Source of the DNA: Uliginosibacterium gangwonense
GTDB taxonomy: Bacteria > Pseudomonadota > Gammaproteobacteria > Burkholderiales > Rhodocyclaceae
Assembly: GCA_005239635.1 (NCBI GenBank)
Contig: SBBQ01000041.1
Coordinates: forward strand, 79,211-143,210
Length of the DNA: 64,000 nt
Reading direction: 5' to 3'
This document shows positions 35,868 to 43,827 of this stretch, one piece after another. The position numbers and the translations under genes are program-made. Under the pieces are notes generated by a model, which saw only the letters and a program-made list of their open reading frames with translations, was not told where the DNA came from and ran no database searches. Each line of letters starts with the position of its first letter. Within the stretch, counting starts at the first letter, position 1.

Positions 35868-36112
35868 GCAAGGCCGGTCTCCGGGCTGGCAGGGTCGTGA
35901 TGTTTGCGACACAGAAACACCGCCTTCCCGAGCTGTGCTGCAGCTCAGTGGCTGCCGACATGGTGTATGCCGGCGGGTGTTCATCCTGCTTACCGTTGCG
36001 GGGGCAGCACAGGCTTTGCTGTCGATTGGCACCTTGTTGCTTTGCCAATGCGCGCGCACCTGTTTCCCGTTTCACCCTGTGCCATGGCATGGCAAAAGGG
36101 CACCTTCAACGT
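35868..36112 (-). ncRNA. Cobalamin riboswitch (B12 element)
   Basis: Read on the minus strand, conserved blocks occur in the right order: GGGAA followed by a GGTG word near 36060-36075; GCTGCCCCCGCAACGGTAAG near 35991-36010; GCCACTG at 35946-35952; and the B12 box CCGGAGACCGGCCT near 35871-35888. These match the adenosylcobalamin element. It lies about 160 nt upstream of the TonB receptor and ahead of a terminator hairpin, so excess B12 should shut off btuBCD. Confidence 0.93.
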
Positions 36113-36141
36113 AAGGCAACTACTTTTGTAGCCACCCCCGC

Positions 36142-36147
36142 ATTATA
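36142..36147 (-). promoter_or_regulatory. Candidate -10 box for the riboswitch-btuBCD transcript
   Basis: A perfect TATAAT on the minus strand about 30 bp before the first conserved riboswitch block. The -35 region (near 36164-36170) is weak. Confidence 0.45.
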
Positions 36148-36247
36148 CCCGCTGGCGAGCCATTTCCGGTTGCGAGATTGGTGTTCGGGCGCGGCCTGAA
36201 GTGGGCTTTTAGGTGCGATCCGGCGTGTGCCCGATTCACCAGCCCGA

Positions 36248-36277
36248 TTGACCAGTAAGCGGCGCTCGCCCTATAGT
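36248..36277 (+). promoter_or_regulatory. Candidate promoter of zapB-zapA, possibly giving a leaderless mRNA
   Basis: TTGACC (36248-36253) and TATAGT (36272-36277) are 18 bp apart. Transcription would start 6-7 bp after the -10, on or next to the zapB ATG (36284). No ribosome binding site is seen upstream of that ATG. Confidence 0.5.
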
Positions 36278-36283
36278 CTCGAC

Positions 36284-36490
36284 ATGAACGAAGAACTCAC
36301 AGCACTGGAAGCGCGCGTTGAGCAATTGGCAAACTATTGCTCGCGTTTGCGTACCGAAAACCAAGACCTGCGCACCAAGGTTGCCAATCTTGAAGGCGAG
36401 CGTCGCACGCTCACCGAAAAAATGGACGTGGCGCGCAGTCGTCTTGAGGTGTTGATGACGCAACTGCCCAGCGATGAGGAGGCAACATGA
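36284..36490 (+). CDS. zapB: ZapB-like small coiled-coil cell division protein
   Basis: 68 residues, nearly all coiled coil: ELTALEARVEQLANYC then LRTENQDLRTKVANLEGERRTL. It belongs to the ZapB/TIGR02449-type proteins that sit directly before zapA in betaproteobacteria and help organise the FtsZ ring. The frame is open upstream to 36227, but ATG 36284 fits family length. Its stop overlaps the zapA ATG by 4 bp. Two copies of the dispersed octamer lie within it (36325, 36381) in opposite orientation. Confidence 0.82.
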   Translation: MNEELTALEARVEQLANYCSRLRTENQDLRTKVANLEGERRTLTEKMDVARSRLEVLMTQLPSDEEAT

Positions 36491-36798
36491 GCCAAGCTGA
36501 ATCGGGGCAACTCGACATTGTTTTGATGGGCCGTGAATTTCGCGTGGCCTGTGCTGAGTCTGAGCAAGCTAACCTCAAAGCTGCGGTCACCGTGCTGGAA
36601 GGCAAGCTGCGTGAAATTGCAGACCAAACCCGCGCCAACGGCGAAAAGCTCGCGGTCATGACTGCGCTTAACTTGGCGATGGAACTGGTGCAAATGCGCA
36701 ATTCCAGTGGGCTGGATTTATCCGGCACACGTCGCCGCATGAAAGACATGCAGGCGCGTATCGACGAAGCGCTGGCGCAGCAAGAGCAATTGTTTTAA
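36487..36798 (+). CDS. zapA: Cell division protein ZapA
   Basis: Binds FtsZ and bundles protofilaments at mid-cell. The 103 residues have the ZapA head (IVLMGREFRVACAESEQANLKAAVTVLEGKL) and a C-terminal coiled coil after MTALNLAMELVQM. It overlaps zapB by ATGA and is followed by the 6S RNA gene, as in many beta- and gammaproteobacteria. Confidence 0.93.
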   Translation: MSQAESGQLDIVLMGREFRVACAESEQANLKAAVTVLEGKLREIADQTRANGEKLAVMTALNLAMELVQMRNSSGLDLSGTRRRMKDMQARIDEALAQQEQLF

Positions 36799-36991
36799 GC
36801 CTCGTTTTAAGAATCGGTTCTAAGCACAGCGCTAAGCACGAAACCACATACAGTAACGCGCTCAAGTGCAGGTGATACACACACTTTGTTGCGCGACTTT
36901 TTTCGGTTTTGCATCTAACGAAAAAAATATTTTGCACATTCGACGTGTGCAACACGCAAAGGTTGTGCTGTAATAACACCAACAACGTTTA

Positions 36992-37170
36992 ATCCCCTGC
37001 GGTGTTTGTTAAGGCCATATATTCCTTGAACCAATGTGCATTGGCATTAGGCTGCTAACCATATCGCTGCTGTTGTGATCGCCCCACGCGGGTGAACCTG
37101 ATGCAGTAGGAAGGTGGCCGATCTGGACCTCCGGTTCAGGATGCCGGTCTGACGGCACGGTGGGGGTCCC
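36992..37170 (+). ncRNA. ssrS: 6S RNA
   Basis: Position directly after zapA is the conserved site of ssrS. The sequence opens with CCCCTGCGGTGT and ends with GCACGGTGGGGG; these two pair to form the closing stem, with internal wobble and mismatch. It also carries the CCTTGAACC block seen in 6S RNAs. 6S RNA binds sigma-70 RNA polymerase as an open-promoter mimic in stationary phase. Ends are estimated from the closing stem. Confidence 0.85.
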
Positions 37171-37174
37171 ATAC

Positions 37175-37203
37175 GATGTGTCGCACTCGCAGTGCGGCAC
37201 ATC
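37175..37203 (+). terminator. Hairpin after 6S RNA
   Basis: GATGTG and CACATC enclose CGCACT and AGTGCG with one T/G wobble and a CGC loop, giving a 13-bp stem right after the 6S RNA end. There is no U tract. It may be a processing or stabilising stem. Confidence 0.5.
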
Positions 37204-37265
37204 AGCCTAGGTGGCTAGGGCAGTGATCTGCTTGGATCTGCTTGGTTTACATCCTAGGTTGCAAC

Positions 37266-37314
37266 GTTGCAGTGAATCACAGTTCTGAGGGGAGCCTCAG
37301 TGATTCAACGCAAC
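37266..37314. other. Long nested stem-loop between 6S RNA and the EVE gene
   Basis: Three nested arm pairs: GTTGC (37266-37270) with GCAAC (37310-37314); TGAATCAC (37273-37280) with GTGATTCA (37300-37307); TGAGG (37286-37290) with CCTCA (37295-37299). All are exact. No U tract follows, and no known RNA family is recognised. It lies about 75 bp before the EVE gene. Confidence 0.6.
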
Positions 37315-37390
37315 ACAATGCAATACACACAACCGGCGTGGTCGAACAGCAAAGCTGGCGACCCGCCGTTTTTGTTTGTGCGGGTGACCC

Positions 37391-37858
37391 ATGCGTTACT
37401 GGTTAATGAAATCAGAGCCGGACGATTGCAGCATTGACGACTTGGCCGCCATGCCAGCGCAAACCGTGCCTTGGTATGGCGTGCGCAATTATCAAGCGCG
37501 CAACTTCATGCGCGACCAAATGCAAATTGGCGACGGCGTTCTCTTCTATCACTCCAGTTGCGCCGAGCCGGGCATTGCAGGCATCGCCCGCGTGAGCCAG
37601 CGCGCCTACCCTGATGCCACGCAGTTTGATCCAAGCTCGCGTTTTTATGATGCCGCCGCCAAACCAGACAATCCGCGTTGGTTGCATGTCGACGTGCAGT
37701 TCGTGTGCAAAACGCGACTGCTCAGTCTAACCGAGCTGCGCAGTCATACCGAGCTCGCCAATATGCGCGTATTGGCAAAGGGCAATCGTCTTTCAATTAC
37801 GCCGGTTGATGTGAGCGAGTGGCACTTCATTACGCACACGCTTTTGGGTTTGGGGTAA
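37391..37858 (+). CDS. EVE domain protein
   Basis: 155 residues matching the EVE (PUA-like) fold: MRYWLMKSEPDDCSIDDL, WYGVRNYQARNFMRDQMQIGDGVLFYHSSC, and GIAGIARVSQRAYPD. EVE domains bind modified bases, including modified cytosines in DNA. Stand-alone bacterial copies have no settled role. It is 4 bp from the TauE-type gene and likely shares its transcript. Confidence 0.92.
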   Translation: MRYWLMKSEPDDCSIDDLAAMPAQTVPWYGVRNYQARNFMRDQMQIGDGVLFYHSSCAEPGIAGIARVSQRAYPDATQFDPSSRFYDAAAKPDNPRWLHVDVQFVCKTRLLSLTELRSHTELANMRVLAKGNRLSITPVDVSEWHFITHTLLGLG

Positions 37859-37862
37859 GTAG

Positions 37863-38669
37863 ATGAATGAATGGTGGCTGGCCTACCTCGTACTCGGTGC
37901 CTTTGTCGGCTTTTCTGCCGGTCTGCTGGGCGTGGGTGGTGGCGCCACCATGGTGCCAATTCTTACCAGCTTATTTGTGGCTCAGGGTTTTCCGCCGGGC
38001 GAGTTGGTGCACCTCGCGCTTGGCACTTCTATGGCCGGCATCGTGCTCACTTCGCTCTCTAGCATACGTGCGCATCATGCGCATGGCGCAGTGTTGTGGC
38101 CTGTGGTGGCGCGCATTACGCCGGGCATTTTGATAGGCACCTTCGCCGGCACCTTTATCGCCTCAAGGGTCGATTCAAAACCGCTCGCTATTTTCTTTAG
38201 CGTGTTTATTCTTTGCGTCGCCATCCAAATGATGCTTGCGCTTAAACCCAAAGCCTCGCGAACGTTGCCCGGCGTGGCAGGCATGAATGGCGTGGGTTTC
38301 ATCATCGGCGGCATTTCGGCACTCGTCGCCATTGGCGGCGGTTCAATGTCCGTGCCGTTTATGACGTGGTGCAACGTGCGTATTCAAAACGCCATTGCCA
38401 CTTCTGCGGCCATTGGCCTGCCCATTGCCATTGCCGGCACGCTGGGGTATCTCATTAATGGTTGGGGCCGAGCTGGCTTGCCCGACTACACCGTAGGCTT
38501 TATTTATCTGCCCGCGTTTGTGTTGGTGTCCGCGGTGAGTGTGCTCACCGCGCCTATGGGCGCACGCCTGGCGCACCGCTTGCCGGTGGCTACGCTTAAA
38601 CGCATTTTTGCTGCGGTGCTGTTGTTACTTTGCGCAAAAATGTTGCACAGCGTGTTTATGCAAGGCTAG
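37863..38669 (+). CDS. TauE/SafE family membrane permease
   Basis: 268 residues with about eight membrane helices. It shows two family repeats, each with a glycine-rich turn: GFSAGLLGVGGGATMVPIL and ALVAIGGGSMSVPFMTW. Members export or import sulfite, sulfoacetate and other organic anions; the substrate here is unknown. It starts 4 bp after the EVE gene stop, and its own stop abuts that of the opposing enoyl-CoA hydratase gene with no gap and no terminator. Confidence 0.88.
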   Translation: MNEWWLAYLVLGAFVGFSAGLLGVGGGATMVPILTSLFVAQGFPPGELVHLALGTSMAGIVLTSLSSIRAHHAHGAVLWPVVARITPGILIGTFAGTFIASRVDSKPLAIFFSVFILCVAIQMMLALKPKASRTLPGVAGMNGVGFIIGGISALVAIGGGSMSVPFMTWCNVRIQNAIATSAAIGLPIAIAGTLGYLINGWGRAGLPDYTVGFIYLPAFVLVSAVSVLTAPMGARLAHRLPVATLKRIFAAVLLLLCAKMLHSVFMQG

Positions 38670-39485
38670 TTAGCGCCCGCTAAACTTCGGCGCACGCTTA
38701 TTGGCGAATGCATCCAAACCTTCGCGGTAGTCTTCTGTATCTAACCACGCATAGCATTGCACGAGTTCCGCCTCGCTGAGTGGCGTGCCCAGTGTTGTGC
38801 TCTTTGCCAATCGCGCAATCAGTTGTTTGTGTGCACGCGCAACCAGCGGCGCGCCGTGCGCAATGCGTCGCGCACACGCGCTGACTTCATCTTCCAACGC
38901 TTCACGTTCAACCACGCGTGAGAGTAAGCCGCGTTGCAGCGCGTCTGCAGCGCTTAGCATGCGGCCTTCTAACAAAATTTCTCGCGCGAGGGCAGGGCCG
39001 GTTACGGCCAGCACCACTTCTAATTCAGCAGGTGCCATTGAAAAGCCGAGCTTATTAATGGGCGCGCCAAAACGCGCATCGCGGCTGGCAATGCGAATGT
39101 CGCATGCACAGGCTAGCTCCAAGCCACCACCGACGCACGCTCCTTGAATTTGCGCCACGGTAGGGTGTTTGCAATCGCGCACCGCATGTAACGCCGTGGC
39201 TACCCATTGCTCATGGTAGCGGCGCGCGCGTTCTAGTGTGTCGCGCTGCTCAATAAATTCCAGAATGTCGCCGCCCGCGCAAAACGCCTCGCCGGTGCCG
39301 CGCAGAATCACGCAACGAATATCGTCGTCATTGTTAAGCGTGTGCATGTGCTGGCGCAATTGCTGCCACATGCCGCTATCCATAGCGTTGAGTTTGCCCG
39401 CGTTGTTGAGCGTGAGCGTTGCCAGCTTGGCGTTGCATTGTGCGTCAAGCGCGTCGAGTGAGAGTGAAATGTCGCCCATGTGCAT
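38670..39485 (-). CDS. Enoyl-CoA hydratase/isomerase family protein
   Basis: 271-residue crotonase-fold protein. The oxyanion-hole region is FCAGGDILEF (about 68-77) and GACVGGGLELACACDIRIAS (about 114-133). The second catalytic glutamate position of true hydratases is not clear, because the stretch after the helix reads FGAPINKLGFSMAPAELEVV. Exact substrate is open. No fatty-acid oxidation partner is adjacent. It has two copies of the dispersed octamer at its ends (38804; 39524 just upstream). Confidence 0.85.
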   Translation of the reverse strand: MHMGDISLSLDALDAQCNAKLATLTLNNAGKLNAMDSGMWQQLRQHMHTLNNDDDIRCVILRGTGEAFCAGGDILEFIEQRDTLERARRYHEQWVATALHAVRDCKHPTVAQIQGACVGGGLELACACDIRIASRDARFGAPINKLGFSMAPAELEVVLAVTGPALAREILLEGRMLSAADALQRGLLSRVVEREALEDEVSACARRIAHGAPLVARAHKQLIARLAKSTTLGTPLSEAELVQCYAWLDTEDYREGLDAFANKRAPKFSGR

Positions 39486-39856
39486 ACGGCTAGTGAGAGA
39501 TGCCGAAGTCTAGCGCGTTTGGTTTGCCAATGTTGTTAGAGTAGCTTCGTGATTCTTCACTATGAACGAGATGCAGGAGGTAAAGCATTGGTGCTGGTTG
39601 ATATTTGAGGGGGCTGAATAACCAAAGGGCCTATTGCAGTGAATGTGCGGCAGTTCTAGATTGTTTCCGCTGCATCTTATTAAATATCCTGCATGCGTTT
39701 TCCAAAAATCCTAAACTTAGGGAGCGCTACGAGGTGTTTCGAACTACTAGAACAACGCTAGGGCATGGTGTTAGCGCCATGCAGACGATGCGCTTGTTAG
39801 AGTAATTTCTATCGCATCGTGGCTGATTATCATCAAATCGATACGGCATATATTTT
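39486..39856. other. AT-rich intergenic region before an orphan gene
   Basis: Contains one dispersed octamer (39524) and a hairpin (GCATGG with CCATGC near 39755-39775). A 66-codon frame from a TTG at 39605 has no ribosome binding site or recognisable content. No promoter is clear. Composition is more AT-rich than the flanks, as in the following gene. Confidence 0.45.
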
Positions 39857-40258
39857 ATGGGTAAGTTAGACCGAGCATCGTATCCGTATTTTGTTCCGCA
39901 CTGCCGTGAACTTTCTGATATCGAGCGGACGCTGCTGACATTTCTCATAGGCAACTGTGTTCCTGCTCGCCTACCTGAGTTGGCGCAACTAAAAGTGATT
40001 GCTAGATGCGGTTGTCAGAAATGTCCAACAATTTTGCTGGGAACAGATTTCGATGCTGTGCCCATTGTTGGTGGTAGTGGTTCGAACAAAGTAATAGCTT
40101 CATACCGAGGTTGCAATGAAGATGGGGCGATAGTAGGTGTGGTACTAATTGAGCGACAAGGAAAAATTGCGGAGCTTGAGGCGTGGTCGCCGGAGGGGGC
40201 TGATATAAGGATGTGGCCGGAGCTATCAGAACTTCTGTTGGACGATATATGGCCCTGA
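39857..40258 (+). CDS. Uncharacterised protein with a CGCxxCP motif
   Basis: 133 residues: an N-terminal helical part (LSDIERTLLTFLIG, LPELAQLKVIA) then RCGCQKCPTILLG, a short beta-rich domain (AIVGVVLIERQGKIAELEAWSP) and an acidic end. The layout resembles small uncharacterised bacterial proteins with an RCxCGCP-like word, but I cannot name the family. It is AT-rich, lacks the dispersed octamer, and is followed by its own terminator, which fits a recent insertion. No ribosome binding site is obvious. Confidence 0.65.
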   Translation: MGKLDRASYPYFVPHCRELSDIERTLLTFLIGNCVPARLPELAQLKVIARCGCQKCPTILLGTDFDAVPIVGGSGSNKVIASYRGCNEDGAIVGVVLIERQGKIAELEAWSPEGADIRMWPELSELLLDDIWP

Positions 40259-40283
40259 TGGTGCTCGCTAGCACTGTCTCAGA

Positions 40284-40315
40284 CCTACAGGAATCAAGTT
40301 CTACTGTAGGTTTTG
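40284..40315 (+). terminator. Intrinsic terminator of the orphan gene
   Basis: CCTACAG (40284-40290) pairs with CTGTAGG (40304-40310), followed by TTTT. It lies 25 bp after the stop codon. Confidence 0.7.
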
Positions 40316-40322
40316 CAATGTA

Positions 40323-41006
40323 CTAGCCCGCCGCTTTGCTATGCGCCGTCAGCGCGGAGCGTCCTTGCTCAATATGATTCCGCATGGCGGCTTCGGCCGC
40401 GGTGGCGTTGCCCGACTGAATGGCGGCGAGGATGTCGCGGTGTTCTTGCAGCGAGGCTTGTAGGCGGCCGCTCACCAGCAGCGAATCGTGCCGCGCAAGT
40501 TTAATGACCTTGCGTAGATCGGCAATAATTTGTGCGGCCCAGCGGTTATTGGCAATGCTTTGTATGGTGTGGTGAAACGCTTGGTTGGCTTCAAAAAACG
40601 TTTCCACGTCTTTCTTCTTCGCGCTGCTCTCTAGTTGGGTGTGCAGCGCTTCCAGCGATTTAAGGTCTTGGGCGGTGGCGGCTTCCGTGGCTTCGAAGGT
40701 GCAACGCGCTTCGAGCAGGGCGAGGATGGCCACAATCTCATTCACGTCGCGTTCCGATAGCTCGGTGACATAGCAGCCGCGGCGGGGTTTGAGCGTCACC
40801 AAACCTTCTGCTGTGAGCACTTTGAGTGCTTCGCGTAGGGGCGTGCGCGAAATGCCGTATTCCTCTGCCAACGCAACTTCGTCGATCCACTGCCCGGGGG
40901 TGAGGTCGTGCGCAAAAATGCGCTGACGCAGGCGCTCTGCCACTTCTTCATAAAGCGCGACGGGCATGATGCGGGCGCTACCCGCGCCGCTAGCAAGAGT
41001 GTTCAT
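40323..41006 (-). CDS. GntR family regulator, FadR/FCD subgroup
   Basis: 227 residues. N-terminal winged helix (LYEEVAERLRQRIFAHDLTPGQWIDEVALAEEYGISRTPLREALKVLTAEGLV) and C-terminal all-helical FCD ligand domain with the metal-binding pattern: D in the first helices, then FHHTIQ (about 140-145) and H in NHIEQGR. FCD regulators sense small organic acids. It diverges from the methylmalonyl-CoA mutase gene, with a 30-bp inverted repeat between them, so it likely regulates that locus and itself. An alternative ATG lies 13 codons in. Confidence 0.88.
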   Translation of the reverse strand: MNTLASGAGSARIMPVALYEEVAERLRQRIFAHDLTPGQWIDEVALAEEYGISRTPLREALKVLTAEGLVTLKPRRGCYVTELSERDVNEIVAILALLEARCTFEATEAATAQDLKSLEALHTQLESSAKKKDVETFFEANQAFHHTIQSIANNRWAAQIIADLRKVIKLARHDSLLVSGRLQASLQEHRDILAAIQSGNATAAEAAMRNHIEQGRSALTAHSKAAG

Positions 41007-41089
41007 ATTGGCAACGAGAGTGGCACAGGGCTGGCGCGGCTACATATTGGGCTTAACAAACAGAGGGTTAGGCCTAAAATCTGCGCTGC

Positions 41090-41138
41090 TTGGACTGTGC
41101 TGTACTTGCTCCATAATTATGTATAACGTATTATGGAG
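41090..41138 (+). promoter_or_regulatory. Candidate promoter and GntR operator upstream of the mutase gene
   Basis: CTCCATAAT (41109-41117) and ATTATGGAG (41130-41138) form perfect 9-bp arms around 12 bp. TTGGAC (41090-41095) and CATAAT (41112-41117), 16 bp apart, resemble a sigma-70 promoter whose -10 lies in the left arm, so a bound repressor would block it. The site lies about 100 bp from the regulator start and about 430 bp from the mutase start. Confidence 0.55.
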
Positions 41139-41570
41139 TGGATGCTGGGGAATAACAAGTCGAGGAATAACAAGCGGCATGCGGGTTGGTCGGGTGTAGT
41201 CATGGCGAGATCGAGGCGCGAGACTGTGCGCCGCGTGCGCGGCTTACCCTGAAAGGTGTAAGCAGTCTGCCAGCCGCCTGCCGTAGCATGTTGGCATGTG
41301 GCTAAGTTGTGAGCTTAGGCTTTGCTGGATCTGTATTTCCTGATCTGAGCAGCGCGAGCACCAGCACCAGCACTAACACCCGCACGAAAACTGCGAAACA
41401 AATATCGCAGCAAAAATAAGCACGCGAATAACACGTTCTAAAAACAAAGAAGAATTTGCAGGTTATAAGCAGCATGTTTGTAGGTTGGCCCCACAAATGC
41501 AGGCTCGGCGCATTGGCAAAACGACTGCCGTGCGGCGGCAAAAATTTGGCGGTCGCCGAGGGAGTGGTCC
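41139..41570. other. Long leader region before the methylmalonyl-CoA mutase gene
   Basis: About 430 bp without a gene. It contains a direct repeat of GAATAACAAG (near 41150 and 41165), a GC-rich palindrome (41230-41243), a low-complexity CAGCAC run (near 41350-41375) and one dispersed octamer (41512). GAGGGAG before the ATG at 41571 is the mutase ribosome binding site. I see no cobalamin riboswitch blocks here. Confidence 0.5.
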
Positions 41571-43781
41571 ATGTCGGACAAACAAAAAACAGAACAAAAC
41601 CAACCCAGCCTTGCCGATTGGCAAAAGGCTGCGAGTAAGCACGCGCCGAGCGGTGATGTCGCCAATTTGAATTGGCACACGCCAGATGGCCTGGTGGTGA
41701 AGCCGCTCTACACCCAAGCGGATATTGAAAACCTGCCACACGCCGACACGCTGCCCGGCTTTGCGCCATATTTGCGCGGCCCGCAGCCGACGATGTATGC
41801 AGTGAAGCCGTGGACGATTCGCCAATACGCTGGCTTCTCCACTGCTGAAGCCTCCAATGCGTTTTATCGCAAGGCGCTGGCCGCGGGCGGGCAGGGTGTA
41901 TCAGTGGCGTTCGATTTGGCCACGCACCGTGGTTACGACTCAGATAATCCGCGTGTGTTGGGTGACGTTGGTAAAGCCGGTGTGGCGATTGATTCGGTGG
42001 AAGACATGAAGATTTTGTTCGACGGCATTCCGCTCGACAAAATTTCCGTCTCCATGACGATGAATGGCGCAGTGTTGCCCATCCTTGCGGGCTACATTGT
42101 GGCGGCAGAAGAGCAAGGCGTCACACAGGCGCAGCTCTCCGGCACCATTCAAAACGATATTCTCAAAGAGTTTATGGTGCGGAACACCTACATCTATCCG
42201 CCCAAACCTTCGATGAAAATCATCGCGGATATTTTTGCCTACACGGCAGAGCATATGCCGCGCTTCAACTCCATTTCTATTTCCGGCTACCACATTCAAG
42301 AAGCGGGTGCGAACCAGGCGCTGGAACTCGCCTTCACGCTGGCCGATGGCATGGAGTACGTGCGCACGGGTGTTGCGTCCGGCATGGATGTGGATACGTT
42401 TGCAGGTCGCCTGTCGTTCTTCTGGGCGATTGGCATGAACTTCTATCTCGAAATTGCCAAGATGCGCGCCGCACGTTTGCTGTGGCATCGCATTATGAGC
42501 AGCTTTGACGCGAAGAGCCCGAAGTCACTCATGTTGCGCACGCATTGCCAAACGTCCGGCTGGTCGCTCACCGAGCAAGACCCGTATAACAACGTCGTGC
42601 GTACCACCATTGAAGCGATGGCCGCAGTGTTTGGTGGCACGCAGTCGCTGCACACCAATGCGCTGGATGAAGCGATTGCCTTGCCCACCGAATTTTCGGC
42701 ACGCATTGCACGCAATACGCAGCTCATCATTCAAGAAGAAACGCACATCTGTAATGTGGTCGACCCGTGGGCTGGCTCGTACATGATGGAAAAGCTCACG
42801 CAGGACATGGCCGATGCTGCGTGGAAAATTATTGAAGAAGTCGAAGCCATGGGCGGCATGACGCGTGCGGTGGAATCTGGCTGGGCCAAGATGCAGGTCG
42901 AACGTTGCGCGGCAGAAAAACAAGCGCGTATTGATTCGGGCCAAGACGTAATTGTGGGCGTGAATAAATATCGCGTGCCCGCAGGCAGCGAAGAGCAACT
43001 CGATATTCTCGATATTGATAACCACGCGGTGCGCGAAGCACAAATTGTGCGGCTCAAAAACATTCGTGCCACACGGAACGAAGCCGCGGTGCAAGCCGCA
43101 TTAGCGGCGCTAACGCAATGCGCCACCAGTGGCGAAGGTAACTTGCTGGCGTTGTCGGTAGATGCGGTGCGCCTGCGTGCTACCGTGGGTGAAATTTCAG
43201 ATGCGCTTGAGCAAGCATGGGGCCGCTATCGCGCAACGCCCAATGCTGTGTCAGGCGTGTATGGCGGTGTGTATGAAGACAACAATGCCGATGACGCGGC
43301 AGAACAAGCGTGGAAACGGGAGTGGACAATGATGAAGGATGAGATCGAGCGCTTCCTAGCGGAAGAGGGGCGTCGTCCGCGCATCATGATTGCCAAACTG
43401 GGGCAAGACGGACACGACCGTGGCGCCAAAGTAGTGGCATCTGCGTTTGCTGACTTGGGTTTTGATATTGATATCGGCCCGTTGTTTCAAACGCCCGAAG
43501 AAGCAGCGCGGCATGCTGTTGAAAACGACGTGCACGCGGTCGGCGTATCCACGCTCGCGGCCGGCCACAAAACGCTGGTGCCGGCGCTGGTGCAATCGCT
43601 CAAAGCACAGGGCGCAAAAGACATTATCGTGTTTGTGGGTGGAGTGATTCCCGCGCAAGATTACGATGCACTTTATGCCGCCGGTGCCAAAGGCATTTTT
43701 GGTCCGGGCACACCGATTCTTGAATCTGCGCGTGAAGTGCTCAAACAAATTCGAGTGGCACTAAAAAACCGCTCGTCCTGA
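41571..43781 (+). CDS. scpA: Methylmalonyl-CoA mutase, single-chain form
   Basis: Adenosylcobalamin-dependent isomerase that interconverts (R)-methylmalonyl-CoA and succinyl-CoA. 736 residues: N-terminal CoA-binding barrel ([69 protein letters not shown]) and a C-terminal B12 domain with the ligand motif [10 protein letters not shown] (about 613-622) and [14 protein letters not shown]. The last codons and the stop lie in a REP-type repeat. meaB, its chaperone, follows after two inserted genes. No dispersed octamer is seen beyond codon 18. Confidence 0.97.
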   Translation: MSDKQKTEQNQPSLADWQKAASKHAPSGDVANLNWHTPDGLVVKPLYTQADIENLPHADTLPGFAPYLRGPQPTMYAVKPWTIRQYAGFSTAEASNAFYRKALAAGGQGVSVAFDLATHRGYDSDNPRVLGDVGKAGVAIDSVEDMKILFDGIPLDKISVSMTMNGAVLPILAGYIVAAEEQGVTQAQLSGTIQNDILKEFMVRNTYIYPPKPSMKIIADIFAYTAEHMPRFNSISISGYHIQEAGANQALELAFTLADGMEYVRTGVASGMDVDTFAGRLSFFWAIGMNFYLEIAKMRAARLLWHRIMSSFDAKSPKSLMLRTHCQTSGWSLTEQDPYNNVVRTTIEAMAAVFGGTQSLHTNALDEAIALPTEFSARIARNTQLIIQEETHICNVVDPWAGSYMMEKLTQDMADAAWKIIEEVEAMGGMTRAVESGWAKMQVERCAAEKQARIDSGQDVIVGVNKYRVPAGSEEQLDILDIDNHAVREAQIVRLKNIRATRNEAAVQAALAALTQCATSGEGNLLALSVDAVRLRATVGEISDALEQAWGRYRATPNAVSGVYGGVYEDNNADDAAEQAWKREWTMMKDEIERFLAEEGRRPRIMIAKLGQDGHDRGAKVVASAFADLGFDIDIGPLFQTPEEAARHAVENDVHAVGVSTLAAGHKTLVPALVQSLKAQGAKDIIVFVGGVIPAQDYDALYAAGAKGIFGPGTPILESAREVLKQIRVALKNRSS

Positions 43782-43798
43782 GCTTGTCGAAGGATGGG
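43774..43798 (-). repeat. REP-type palindromic repeat, left copy
   Basis: On the minus strand it contains CCTTCGACAAGCTCAGG then CGA, a word dispersed in many proteobacteria. It overlaps the mutase stop codon and is inverted relative to the copy at 44561-44588. Confidence 0.8.
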
Positions 43799-43827
43799 AG
43801 TCTGCGTACTCAATAAATACTTTGAAC

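Noticed and set aside
39605..39805. 66-codon frame with a TTG start before the orphan gene
   Set aside because: Weak start, no ribosome binding site, content not protein-like.
41345..41380. CAGCAC-type short repeat run considered as a CRISPR or VNTR
   Set aside because: Too short and irregular, with no spacers or conserved unit.
41302..41769. 155-codon minus-strand frame opposite the mutase leader and start
   Set aside because: Its low-complexity VLVLVL end and overlap with the mutase coding start mark it as a shadow of repeats on the other strand.
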